Source of the DNA: Armigeres subalbatus
Taxonomy: Eukaryota > Arthropoda > Insecta > Diptera > Culicidae
DNA length: 64,000 bases
Assembly (NCBI RefSeq): GCF_024139115.2
Contig: NC_085140.1
Location: 421,860,283-421,924,282 of the forward strand
Direction: 5' to 3'
Shown here: positions 23,214 to 34,044 of the stretch, in pieces
How positions within the stretch are numbered: position 1 is the first letter of the stretch
Layout of the letters: each line of letters begins with the position of its first letter
Program-made: the position numbers and the translations under genes
Notes under the pieces: model-generated
The model's database searches: none
What the model was told of the DNA's origin: nothing
What the model saw: the letters and a program-made list of their open reading frames with translations, nothing else

Positions 23214-23616
23214 TATAACCAGGCTTGTAAAATGTCATCTGCATGTCATTTGACTAATTTATTCATAACTTTCTTCAGAAGCCCAATTTGCTTCAAAATT
23301 TTAGATGTACGCATAACGCATGAGTAGTGCTATATTTTTGTCCAAGGGTACATTGTTCTAAATATAACATCTGAGGCTAGAGAGTGAAATCTCTCCAAAA
23401 TGTCACGTGTCATTTGACATAATGTCATTTGAATGACATTTTGCCTCCCACGCCCCAGATTACATATTTACAGCAATGTCTTGTTAGACAAAGTTGTAGC
23501 CACATTAAAGCGCTATAAGTTCGTCATACTTGATAGTTGATAGCTAACTACTGAAAAAAGTTCTGGGAAAATTATACAAACGAATGCAAATGACATTTTA
23601 CAACACTGTATAACCA
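23214..23616. mobile_element. 387-bp hAT-like MITE in the decayed gene
   Basis: The termini (CA)GGCTTGTAAAATGTCAT and, inverted, CAGTGTTGTAAAATGTCAT enclose 23222-23608. A perfect 8-bp duplication TATAACCA lies at 23214-23221 and 23609-23616. The interior repeats ATGTCATTTGA in both orientations. The element lacks coding capacity. Confidence 0.85.
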
Positions 23617-23849
23617 TCAGACTGTACGAAACGTCACCAACAAATCCAAATCAAGTGTAGATGATACTGTTGAACAATTTTCCCAAAACGTGTCTCCCGT
23701 ACTTAAAACCTCATGTTTACCGAAATATGCTAGCATGCCGGTCGCAAATAACGAGACCTAATATTTCGATTTGGAAAATGATCGTCGATCTTGCAACGTC
23801 GATATGCCTTGTGACGGACAGGGTTCCGAAGTTCACACCGTTAAAAATG

Positions 23850-24231
23850 ATGAAATCGCCAAAGTTTTTTTTGTTTGTCTCTGTCTTTTTGTCCAGTAGA
23901 GTGCCGTAGCTCTGGCCGTGCGAAAGATGCTCCCATTCGAACCATTCTTCGAGCACGACGACACACCACATCGTCCCCGACGCCAAATAAGCTGCTGAAA
24001 TTCCTTGATTATTATGATTCCCTGATTCCCAAATCCTAATCCCCGTCCATCCTTTAACATTGTAAACCTAACCTCGAGTCACCACGAGTACGTTGGCTCA
24101 TTTCCCTCTCTTACTAATTTAATAATAAGATTATGTCGATTGTACATATCACAAAGAAACGTGGTTCTGTAAAGTGTTATACTCGCTTGAGCCTACCAAA
24201 TAAACGAACATGAAAAAAATGAAATCGCCAA
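23850..24231 (+). mobile_element. Poly(A) retrocopy or LINE 3' end with 13-bp target duplication
   Basis: The insert is about 23863-24218, bounded by ATGAAATCGCCAA at 23850-23862 and 24219-24231. It ends with AATAAA (24199-24204) followed about 8 bp later by a run of A, which is the signature of a polyadenylated RNA reinserted by LINE machinery. The body is CT-rich and has no clear frame. It could be a 5'-truncated LINE tail or a retrocopied 3' UTR. Confidence 0.75.
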
Positions 24232-24798
24232 GGGTTATGACAAATCCAGTAGTCATCCAGATATACCTTCCAATATTTCCAACTCAACGGACATGCAGAT
24301 ATCGCGAGTCGAGACAAAGTCAGTCCACGTATTCAGTTCACCGGAGTCGAGAAAAACTCATACGTGCTCTCCTAGCTCTCATGATATCGAACCACAACAG
24401 GCTAATGACACTGCAAATAGCAAGGCTGTGCTCAACAACTCCATTGAAAAATCGCATTCTGGATTTGAGGGCGGAGACATCGACGACGAAGCTCATGAAG
24501 TGCGTATTGGAGATTTAACGGTAAATAACGAGTTTATAGTTGAAGAATATTTCTAGAAGTATCATAACTTAACGCTAATGATTGAAGATGATGGGTAAAA
24601 TAACATGGAAGAAAATTGTAATTGAACGATCTTATCAAACATAAACATAAAACCCATTATATTTTTCAGTGACTTATTAATTATTATTTATTACTATTAC
24701 CATTACCGCTAGCGGAAAACTGGATTAAAGAAAAGAAAAAGACAGGAACACCGTCTTCGACCAGAGGTCGTACAGACTGAACACTTAACACCTATCAT

Positions 24799-25283
24799 TA
24801 GACAATTAGAGATGGTCGGGTCTCGGGTTTTCAAACCCAAAACCCGACCCGAACCCGAACCCGACGGGTTCGGGTCGGGTTCGGGTTTAGAAAATTAGAA
24901 CAATGTCGGGTTCGGGTCGGGTACGGGTTTGTGAGATGATAAAATGTCGGGTCTGGGTCGGGTACGAGTTTAGGAAATGAAGTATTGAATGTTTTTTTAT
25001 TCGCTTCTGGTAATTTTAAGGCTTGTTCGTTGTTTGGGCTTATACCCTTTTGAGCGTAAAGAGAAATATGAAAAATCCAGTTTGAGTTTTCCGCCAAAAA
25101 AATTTTCCGGGTCCAGCTCGGGTTTAAGACTACAAAAATTGTCGGGTACGGGTCGGGTTCGGGTTTGATAACAATTTTCATTCCGGGTTCGGGTCGGGTC
25201 CGGGTTTGAAAGGAATTTCTAAATCGGGTTCGGGTCGGGTTCGGGTATACAAAATGTGAAACCCGACCATCTCTATAGACAAT
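24799..25283. mobile_element. hAT-like MITE made of CGGGTTCGGGT repeats
   Basis: The element is 24807-25275, with ends TAGAGATGGTCGGGTCTCGG and, inverted, TAGAGATGGTCGGGTTTCAC. A perfect 8-bp duplication TAGACAAT lies at 24799-24806 and 25276-25283. Several blocks of TCGGGTTCGGGTCGGG in both orientations fill it. The minus-strand open frame 24831-25325 (rich in RTRPEP) simply translates these repeats. Confidence 0.9.
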
Positions 25284-26224
25284 GGACAGGACACCCAATG
25301 GACCAGTGGAGAATTTTTTTATCACAAAAATATTTTTCTAAATTAAATATATTTCTATAAATATATTGCCTACATTATATATGGGAATCCGCCGTTGTAG
25401 CGTACCAGATTTTTATACGTGATGTAGGCAATACCCTACAATTTTATTTATCATCAGACTAAGGCCGGAGTGGCCTGTGCTGCACATAAAAGACTTCTCC
25501 ATTCAGCTCGGTCCATGGCTGCAGTTCGCCAACCACGCAGTCTGCGGAGGGTCCGCAAGTCGTCCTCCACCTGATCGATCCACCTTGCCCGCTGTGCACC
25601 TCGCCTTCTTGTTCCCGTCAGATCTTTGTCGAGAACCATTTTCACCGGATTACTGTCCGACATTCTGGCTACGTGCCCTACAAAGCCCTACAAAGTAGAT
25701 TTTATTACAGGATAATTATATCAACGTTTGTTATAATGTTGATATGGCGGTATCAACCTCAGATTTAATTGTGTTACGGCTAGAGGGATTTTTGATATAA
25801 TTTATAACACATAATGAACAATATTTTTCTGAAATAAATAACTCCCCTTGTTATAATTTTGTTATGCATTATTGATCGGGTTTCTAGCATATTTTGTTAT
25901 ACTAATGCCATTAGTGACGAGCTCGGTGGTCTAGTTCAGACTTGTACCACCTACGAATTTGTGAGAATTGCTCAATGCTAATAATGATTTATTTATACTA
26001 AAGCTATTAGGTGCTATCAGTATACTTTTTATCGCGATAATGACAAATGTTTGCCAAATCATCTTGATATCCATGTCGATATCTAATCATTTTGCTGTTT
26101 TGTATTTCGTCGTAGGTTCTGAATTCAAGGCGTTTATTTTCGCGATCGTATTTCCTGCCGGGTTTTAACGGACGGGTTCGTGAACGAGTGTTCAAAAAAA
26201 AAATGAACATTTAGAAAGCCTAAA
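25284..26224. other. AT-rich flank with SINE scrap at 25916-25986
   Basis: Apart from the LINE tail, this stretch holds a rearranged SINE piece. GACGAGCTCGGTGGTCTAG at about 25917 is joined to TTGTACCACCTACGAATTTG and then TGCTCAATGCTAAT. Both halves recur, on the opposite strand, as the two ends of the full SINE at 30950-31351, so here the SINE body is deleted. The rest is TTATAAC-rich with no coding signal. Confidence 0.6.
25441..25675 (-). mobile_element. 5'-truncated RTE-like LINE 3' end
   Basis: The minus strand encodes MSDSNPVKMVLDKDLTGTRR and then ARWIDQVEDDLRTLRRLRGW, the same C-terminus as the LINE at 54946-58285. It is followed by the GATGATAAAT-type tail. CCCTACAA occurs at the left border (about 25433-25440) and at the right border, where it is duplicated in tandem (25677-25694). 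This fits a short target duplication. Confidence 0.8.
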
Positions 26225-26878
26225 ATGGATACGTGTTGCGATTGTGAAAAATTTTGCTATTACACAAAATTATCCAGCGGTGAAAAGAAATCGGAGGTTG
26301 AAGCTTCGCGAGATGCACATCACAATCGAGCCCAGGAGGCGTACCGCCAAAAAAGGAGCGATGTCAATTTCGCTAAATCTAATGTGCACTTTCGCACTGC
26401 GTTGTTTGATCTACAGAAGTGCCTCGTGTACTACAAACGGCTGCTATATACTGTAAATCTGACCGTATTTAGTACCCACAATGGTACAAATAATGTTAAC
26501 TGTTATATCTAGGATGAATTGAAGGTACGGCGTAGTTCGCAGGAAATTGGATCGTGCCTCCTGAAGGATCTCAACGGCATGGATGAGTGCGTCACCCATA
26601 TGGTGTATTATTCAGATAGGTGTTCCGGAAAAACCACAACAGGAGAACTAATCAAGTTCAAGGAAATATCTGCGTTCGTGTACAGCACCGATGATCCCGG
26701 ATCTGTATTCTACAAATATAATCTGAGCGACGCCGATTTCAAAAGTTTTAAAATGACAAATAATGTCAATTTTCCAGTGGTGCTACCGGAACCTATCACA
26801 GATGAGCCAATTTCATTGCCCGATGAAAAACTGAGAGATTTTCGAGATTTGATAGAATTCGTATCTAACAAGGCATAG
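26225..26878 (+). pseudogene. Degraded transposase-like gene with internal deletion
   Basis: Starts at ATG 26225 and continues in one frame to 26878, interrupted by TAG at 26510-26512. It encodes a Cys pair (DTCCDCEKF), a charged helix (ASRDAHHNRAQEAYRQKRSD), FDLQKCL, YYKRLLYTVNLTVF, then QEIGSCLLKDL and MVYYSDRCSGK. From memory, this order matches large uncharacterised arthropod transposase-like proteins with a YSD-C-G motif. There the residue before DE is usually Trp, so the TAG is probably a mutated TGG. The block after CSGK jumps straight to a C-terminal piece, implying an internal deletion. A 60-bp GTAAAT...TAG intron at 26453-26512 would also bridge the stop in frame, but homology favours coding sequence. 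Confidence 0.5.
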
Positions 26879-29800
26879 CTTGATTTTTGTGTTTAATAGC
26901 CTCCAAATTTACATCCAACCTTTTTTTTATACGCAATATAGGATGCAAGCTCTATAGTAATGACGACCTGTAGTTTAAAAAAATGATGGGAAAATTAGTC
27001 GAATGGAGCCCTTTTGTTACATCATATGCTGTGTATTTTTATGTACACACGAACAGATGGAGACGCATGGTGCATTTTTATGACTTCTGTTGATAGAAGG
27101 ATGATGCAATGAAACGGCAAGGGTCTGAAAGGTGTTTCTATTATCTCGATTGAAATATGGATCTTTGCCAAGATATGAATAAATTTAAAAAAATAAAGTA
27201 CAATAATACAAATTCTACTTTTAAACTTGTTAAGACATTTTATTAAGTAAACATTAAATGGAATTAATCATTATTGCATCCTCAACTCTATTTCACTCAA
27301 TCCTATGCATACGGGAACCATAAGCAGAACCACGTGGCCACATCACCCGCCTTTTTATCAATCTCCCGCCTTTTCGTATTTTGACAGCTCCACGAGGGGA
27401 AGACATAGCACTGGAAATCCCCTACAAACAACGGTCGTACCGCGCACACTCGTGCCTTTTCCAGTAGGTTGGGGAATTCCGTACGCCAGCGTCCTACTGG
27501 AAATCCTTCACTGTGGAGCCACTGATATGACAGAACTTGCCTCGTCTCGGTCCGGCCGACCGGCACTGCCATCTGGCCTGGGGGATGACCTAATACACGA
27601 GCGCCACCGCACGGCCAACGTCAGCAACCACCTGCTTCGGCTTCCTGGCTGGGGGTCGTCTCGCCACTCGAGTTGGGCCCGAACTTTGACAGTTGGAGCA
27701 TTGTTTTTGGTGTAGCCCACCATGCAGGCGCATTGGTCGATTGAACTTGTGTGCGTGTGTTCCATTTCCGCCTGTGTTTTGAGACCAGATGTGGGGTTTT
27801 GACAGTGACAGAAGATTCAGAGGCAGTAGTTTTTCGGTGTGACAGCCTAGAATTCTTCGATGAAGTTGCAATTTGGTTTTCCGGAGTTATCTGGGTGAAA
27901 TTCGATTGCAATTAACGTGGAATTGATCGGTGAAAGTTTTGCGATTCGGATTGCATAACCCGTAGGCGTATGCGAGTGTTTTCGGGCGGTACAAATCCGT
28001 GTGGCGGTGATGGTGTTGATTTGTTCTTGCAGGTCAGTGATGGACCTAGAAATTTGTTAGCAAATCCGGGAGTGCATTCTGTGGAGCAGCTCACTAGGTG
28101 CAAAATAAAGGTTTTGGGTGGGGTGAGCACGGATAAGGGATCCGGGGGGAGTGAGCGGGTTGTACTGCAGGACAGGCGAACCGAAGTACTGCCGAATGGG
28201 AGCGAACCGGAATGTGGTCGTGTTCGTCGCTCGTCGCCTCTATGATTTTTCGTTTGCTGCTCTAGTGTAATGCTTCGGCGAAATAACTGGAGCTGTTCCA
28301 ATTTGCCTGTGTGTTATCAGTTTGTTTTCGGGGAGTGTGTCGGAATAATAATAATTTTCCAAATGTCATCGCGAATGTGCTTGGGTTGTAATTGACGGAG
28401 GCGTATTCCGGTGTACGATGGAGCAATAAAGTTCGCGAAGGTCTAGAGCGGGCGGCAGTTTGTTCGATAAAGTGTGTACAAATAGATGTCAATCGATGGG
28501 TAGAAGGTGACTGTTGATTTTGCTTTGGAGGACGAATACGTGTAGGGAGAATTGAAGGCGAACGACCGGATTCACTGGATGACGAGACCTGGAAAGAGTG
28601 AATTCTTTGAGCAATAGGAGCAATAGGAAACATACTGGCAGTAGAGAGATAATTAAGTGATTTGTGTAATATCCCATCCTTCCTGAGCTGTGAAAAGTTA
28701 ATATGAAAACGGAACACATGCTGACGGTTGTATTCTCATGTTTGTGTATGTGTGTCAACATGCCAGTGTGTGTGTCCGAGTGTTTGTAATTTCACACCGG
28801 TTCGTGGTTGACATGCGGTGGTGAGCGAAGGTCCTGGTTCCAGAGGTTTGCAGGGAATCCAATAACTGTTGGATGAGTTTTTGCCAATACGGGATGCTGT
28901 TCTAAGTCAGGATGATTTAATTACCGCCATCTGTCGAACATTGTTCGCAGCCCCTAAATGTAGCCAGTCGTTCATCAAGTTGATTATATTATCGAGCGAT
29001 TTTTTTGACTGTGCATCAGGAACCGTGTGGATTTAATTACCATCATCAAGCAGAGTGAGCAAGAATGTCAAACATGGGAGGTTAATTAGATAAAATTTAA
29101 ATGAAACAAGTTTCCCGGAGAGTGATGTGATTATGTACAGAGTTCCCAACTGAGTGAAAGGACTGGACATCCTATGTTATGTTTTGTCTTCAGCCATGGA
29201 GGTGATCGATAAAACACAAAGCTCCTAAGCTCCAAGCAGACGTCATACCACGACAGCTCATGTGTAAACCCTTTATAGGAGGATGGACGTAGTTACACCT
29301 CCTCGTCGCAGCCCTCGGGGTGTCGGAGTTGCCTTTCAGTGGCTTGGCGACAAACGACAACACGATAATTATCCGGCGGCCTAATTACGTAATCATTAAG
29401 TGCAACTTGCGGCTTCCCCATATTACAACCGAACCAGCTGGTGGCGGTGGCCACGGAAAGCGGGGCAGTAAAGGATTTCTTGCTCTTATTCCTCAACAAT
29501 GCTGTAGTGTGGAAGGATGACGGGTCGCCTGCCGGGCTCGAAGTGCGAGCTTATCATAAAATACTGCAATACGTATATTGATTATTTCATGCTCTTTCTC
29601 TTTGGAAGTTAAACGCGCCATGGCATAGACTTCCCAGTCCAGCTTGAATGGTTGGATGGTCGGTGGCCTGGCTGGTGGTGATGGTGTGTATACTTTGGCG
29701 CCCAACGTTGCTTCGGCGTTTCCGCTCACCGTCCGTACCATTCGGTGGCGGTGGTTTTCCTCGCGTCCTTCTTGTGGGTGTGCTTTTTCATTTGCCTAGC

Positions 29801-30927
29801 GGAACGTTGTTTGTAGTGCTGTCGTTGCTAAAGATACAGTGTGATTGTCGCCCACGATTCAACCGGATACGACAATCCATAATAACAACATTGGATTTTG
29901 ACGTTTGGCTGTCAGTTTCTTACGTTACGTGAGATGCGTTCAAAGATATTTTCAAAAATAAACGTAATAGTAAATCTAGTTGTTATGTCACGGTTGATTA
30001 TTCTTATAACTAAATGATTTCCACTCCTTGTAATTGTGATCTCGTCATACTGCAATAATTTTTATCACCTCTGTTCCCTTCAAGTGCCATTAAGTTTCTC
30101 GAATAACAAACAATGTGTCATCATGAGCAACATATCCAAGCTATGTTCAGTATCAGTTCATGCTTCACGAAGAATTCCGTGTTAGCAAATGATGAAATAA
30201 CCATTGTTCATCTTTTGTGTTAAACTGGTTTCAACTGCTTTCTCAATAAAGTAACTTATGGCACTGATGATGGATGTTTTTCCTGGGACAGCTTGGGAAA
30301 TATTGAGGGCAATAATCACCAAAAGGTCCAATTAAACTCGGTAGCTACATTTGCTGAATGTTCCTCGTAAAATACACCTGTTGCTGGATATTACTATGAA
30401 TTTAATTAGAATTGGAGGCAAATACATCATTACAATAAACGATTTTCTTCACTGCTCTACTGGCTACTTGTCCCGATTCGATAAGAAAAGGGTTGACCCG
30501 AGAATAAAATCAGGTGTCAAAATTTGTTACTTTTTCAATCAGTTCATTTTTTTGGCAGGCTCAGTCGCGTGTGAAACTTTGCGAAACCACAATCCTTAAG
30601 TATGATATTTCAGAATGTATATTTGAGTGGGGAGCAGTTGTATGGAAAAACGCAAAATTCATCCTTGATTGGGTTTCAAGATCAAGGTTTTTCTGAATCG
30701 TTTTGAGACCCCAATCAGCTATGCAAAATGTGGCCTTGATTGGTTATGTCCTCGCTTTCCGAATCGCGTTTTATTTTTATATGGATATTAGTATAAGTTT
30801 TTGAACCATCATGTAATTTTATCGCAGGGAGCTGTTCAAACTTCAAGTTACTGCCAAGACTCTGTAAAACGCTCTGCTGGTCATGTAGGACATCAAGATC
30901 CAAATTCAAGAAGGGGTTGGTACGTCT
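26879..30927. other. Four kilobases of apparently unique DNA, no supported gene
   Basis: The least repetitive stretch of the window. Many open frames of 80-150 codons occur on both strands around 27300-28700 (for example 28262-28717 minus), but they overlap one another, lack recognisable domains and reflect higher GC. GT-rich runs occur near 28740-28785. It may be regulatory or UTR DNA of a neighbouring gene outside the window. Confidence 0.45.
29358..29420. promoter_or_regulatory. Candidate conserved regulatory block with homeodomain-type sites
   Basis: Closely packed GATAATTATCC, CCTAATTACGTAATCATTAAG and CTTGCGGCTTCCCC motifs lie inside unique DNA. TAATTA and TAATCA are typical homeodomain cores. 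Judged only by motif density and lack of repeats; conservation was not tested. Confidence 0.25.
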
Positions 30928-31373
30928 GGAACATCTCTTCATCACGTTAGCATTAGCATTGAGCAATTCGCACAAATTCGTAGGTGGTACAAGCCTTGAC
31001 TATTTATGACAGTAGCATCACTTCCATTCGTTTCCAAAGATATTGATTTGGGACTAATCACTATCTATTAGATGGAAGCAATGCACTTTCCAATAGTCGA
31101 GATATGTCCTGGCCACTACCTTGCGAATGCTGAGGAAGGGAGGGATGGTTAGTTGGACTTAAGAAAGATGTAGAGATCTCTACGACCTCTCATAGGTGTC
31201 ACGGGAGTTTTTTTAATTGTTAGTTTGGAAGGAATCGTTTTGGTAGAACGTGAAACACAGATAGAAGGAAAGGGATGAGTCTGGATTTGAACCCATGACC
31301 TCATGCTTAAAAGGGAGAAGCGGTAGCCACTAGACCATCGAGCTCGTCATTGGAATATCTCTTCATCACGTTA
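30928..31373 (-). mobile_element. tRNA-derived SINE with 22-bp target duplication
   Basis: The element is 30950-31351. On the minus strand it starts GACGAGCTCGATGGTCTAG (A box) and has GGGTTCAAATCC (B box). It ends TTGTACCACCTACGAATTTG plus CGAATTGCTCAATGC. The flanking direct repeat GGAACATCTCTTCATCACG plus TTA at 30928-30949 recurs at 31352-31373 with one mismatch. A collapsed relative sits at 25916-25986. Confidence 0.85.
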
Positions 31374-31789
31374 AACAAGTAATCTCCTCTCTCTCTGTAT
31401 TTCGAACAAATTTCCAAAAAAAGGCTTGTGGTTCATATGTTCACGCAACTCACCGTATTCTCATTTTTCACCGAGTATTGTACGCTTTCCTTTTTGGTCT
31501 GAATTTCGTTACCGTATTTGCAAGACCTCTTTGGAGTTTCCACGATACTGTCAAAACAGGGGAGCGTTACTTTAAATTTTGAGTGTAAAAAGAGGGAGTG
31601 TTATTTTGAACGTTGAGCAAAAAGGAGAAAGCGCTGTTTTGAATTTTGAGCGCAAAAAAGTTTGCAATCTTTTAAGGAAACAAAGTTTCACATTAAAGTT
31701 TCTTTTAGTCTAAAGATGTATTTTTAACCAATTTCGGTATAAGAGTCATCCAAATTATTTTAGGTATGAAGGTCGTTCAATTGCTTGAG

Positions 31790-33720
31790 TGTTGAGACCA
31801 TTAGGCAAATTATTTGGCTGAAAGGGTCATATGGCTGAATAGGTCATTTAGCCGAACAAGTCATTTGGCGGAACAAGTCATTCGGCCGAATGTCTCATTT
31901 GACCAAAAGGTCATTTGACGTCTCACTTCGGATTCCTAAAAAAATGCGATATGAGAAGTTAGAAATGATGAGTGAGAAGACTTCTTGCTTCGCTCTTTCC
32001 ATTTTTCACAGCAAGAAGTGATAAGAGAGACATGGGGAGTAAGAAGTGAGGAGTGAGACGTTAAAAGTGAGTAGTGCGTAATGAGAAAAGTGACGTCTAA
32101 TTATTCCCTTCTCATTTCTCACTTTTCACAGTGAGAAGTGAGAAATGTGGTGTGAGAAGTGAGACGTCTTTTTTCTCACTTGGCACTAATCATTTCTCAC
32201 TGTGGAAAGTGAGAAGTGCGAAGTGAGTAGTGAGACGTCTCATTATTTACTTCGCACTACTCATTTTTTACAGTGGGAAGTGAGAAGTGAGAAATGATTG
32301 GTGAGAAGTGAGGCGCCTCACTTTTCATTTCGCACTACTGACTTTTCAAAGTGGGAAGTGTGAAATGATTAGTGAGGAGTGTGGCGTCTCACTGCTTGCT
32401 ACAGAAGTGAGACGTCTCAGTGCTCACTTCGCACTTTTCACTTTTCAGAATGAGAAGTGAGCAATGAGTAGTGCAAAGTGAGAAGAGAGACGTCTCACTT
32501 CTCACTCATAATTTCTTACTTCTCTCTGTGAAAAGTGGGTAGTGCGAAGTGAGAAGCGAGACGTCTCACTACTCACTACAACTTCTTACTTTTCACTGAT
32601 GAGTAATGAGTGGTGCAAAGTGAGAAAAAAGTCTCACTTCTCACTCCTCATTTCTCACTTTTAACTAAGAAAGTGCAAAGTGAGTAGCGAGACGCCTCAC
32701 TTCTCAAGTGAGCAGTGAGAAATGAGAAGTCTCACTTCCCTCTTCTCACTCCCAGTGTTGGTAAAATCACTCATAAATTGTAATCATCAAGCCCTCCCGC
32801 GCGTGCAAACTCGTTTGCGATTGTAAAGGAATGCATTACGCTTGAGTTTTTCATGCTAAAACGCATCGTTTCACTCATTTGCCAAAAAAACATTTCAGCT
32901 CAAAAAGCGTTCGAAATCAATTTATTGCTTACACAAACAAGAGTTTCCATTCTTTTATGCGACGAACACCAATCTACTGTTTTTAACGAAGTAAAACGAA
33001 AGAAAATCTACGATGAATCAAATGGATGATGCAACTCATCCATCCTTGCTGAGTTGGGTGCGTTTCAACTCACGTTTGATTTGAATCGTCCATGAGTTTT
33101 TACCAACCGTGCTCTCTCCTCATTTCTCACTTATGACCAAGGATGTTATCGATCATTTAGTAATCTGCCTTCGATCATTTAGTAGTTTTTCAATAACTCA
33201 TTCCAGAGGCTAAATTTCAAAATGTGTTGTATGGTGGACTTCATGGGCAAAGGTTTATCTACAACTCTGCTAACAGTTCGTTGTTTGAATTTCATTAATA
33301 ACGGAGCTATAACGCTAGTAGCAGTAACTTAGACTAAATGATTGCATATTTTGTAATCATTTTGTATAAGTATAGCAACTAGCACCGCAACTCCTTTAGC
33401 AGTGAAATTCGAACATAGACCTGTTAAGGAGAGTTGTAGAAAAACCTTCGCACTAAAAGTCCACCATTCAACACATGTTGAAATTTAGCCTCTGGAATGA
33501 GTTATTGAAAAACTACTAAATGATCGAAGGCAGATTACTAAATGATCGATAACATCCTTGCTTATGACTTCTCACTGTGAAAAGTGCTAAGAGCGAAGTA
33601 AGAAGGAAGACGCCTCCTTACTCATAATTTCTAACTTCTTATTTCTCACTTCTCGCAGTGAGTGAGAAATGATGATTGAGAAATGAGACGTCAAATGACC
33701 TGTTTGGACACATGACCTAT
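31790..33720. repeat. Palindromic AAGTGAGACGTCTCACTT repeat field
   Basis: Dozens of imperfect copies of GTGAGAAGTGAGACGTCTCA and its complement fill 31916-32760 and 33561-33690. The field is interrupted by other sequence and by the foldback element at 33138-33560. The outer edges at 31800-31925 carry GGTCATTTGGCCGAA-type motifs, and GACGTCAAATGACC closes the right side, so one large foldback element is likely. The units can form many alternative hairpins. No coding capacity. Confidence 0.75.
33130..33568. mobile_element. hAT-like foldback MITE, copy 2, with 8-bp target duplication
   Basis: The element is 33138-33560, with ends CAAGGATGTTATCGATCATT mirrored at the right. A perfect 8-bp duplication CTTATGAC lies at 33130-33137 and 33561-33568. 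The arms exceed 130 bp and contain the same AATAACTCATTCCAGAGGC core as copy 1 at 170-536. Inserted into the palindromic repeat field. Confidence 0.9.
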
Positions 33721-33723
33721 TCC

Positions 33724-34044
33724 AGCGGTTCTCAACCTGGGGTACATGTACCCTTGGGGGTACCTTCGCTGGCCCTAGGGGGTACCTCGGACAAAAATGC
33801 GTAATGGCTGACGTATTACAATTCCAATCAAAACTCATTGATACAATTTTGATAATAGTGTATTTATATTTCAAAAATTTATATTGTACATAATATGCAA
33901 TGCGATTAATAAATCCCAATTGAATTCTGCTTTCCACAACCAGCACAATGTATGAAAGGCAGCGGAACAAAAGATCGAACGTGCAAAACGTCAAATGAAC
34001 AAAATGATTTTTTTTTTCACTAATGCTCGGTTGCTTCGTTACAA
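33724..34044 (+). mobile_element. hAT-like terminal flank leading into the 23-bp array A
   Basis: CAGCGGTTCTCAACCTGGGG followed by TACATGTACCC is a widespread hAT terminal motif. The following ~300 bp (GCGTAATGG.., ATTGTACATAATATGCA.., GGAACAAAAGATCGAACG..) is collinear with 41218-42700, which leads into array B. No transposase or opposite terminus was found. Confidence 0.7.

Larger units (their letters stand above)
18521..24556 (+). pseudogene. Decayed unidentified gene split by five transposable elements
   Basis: Coding-like blocks lie at 18521-18557, 21338-21461, 21674-21688, 22580-23221, 23615-23862 and 24232-24556 (stop TAG). Each gap is an insertion with its own target duplication. Deleting insert plus one duplicate keeps the same frame across every junction. 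The total is about 450 codons, with in-frame stops at 22682, 22856, 22895, 23045 and 23759 and a frameshift near 23180. The stops at 22856 and 22895 could lie in a ~105-bp intron ending TTTCAG at 22940. A 3' splice-like CAG precedes 18521. The product would be Ser/Asn/Thr-rich and largely disordered. Readable pieces include KQYTDAECYTNTLQLC, SPSSHDIEPQQAND and an acidic C-terminus GDLTVNNEFIVEEYF. I do not recognise the family. It does not look like gag or pol, and a long-dead TE frame cannot be excluded. Confidence 0.65.

Noticed and set aside
24831..25325. Minus-strand frame of 164 codons rich in Arg/Pro
   Set aside because: Reads the CGGGTT blocks and termini of a hAT-like MITE.
26453..26512. 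60-bp GT-AG intron joining two exons
   Set aside because: The translated segment fits the coding sequence of the transposase-like family, and the TAG is a likely mutated Trp codon; kept only as an alternative.
28262..28717. Minus-strand 151-codon frame in unique DNA
   Set aside because: No recognisable domain, overlaps other frames of similar length on both strands, and no supporting splice or start context.
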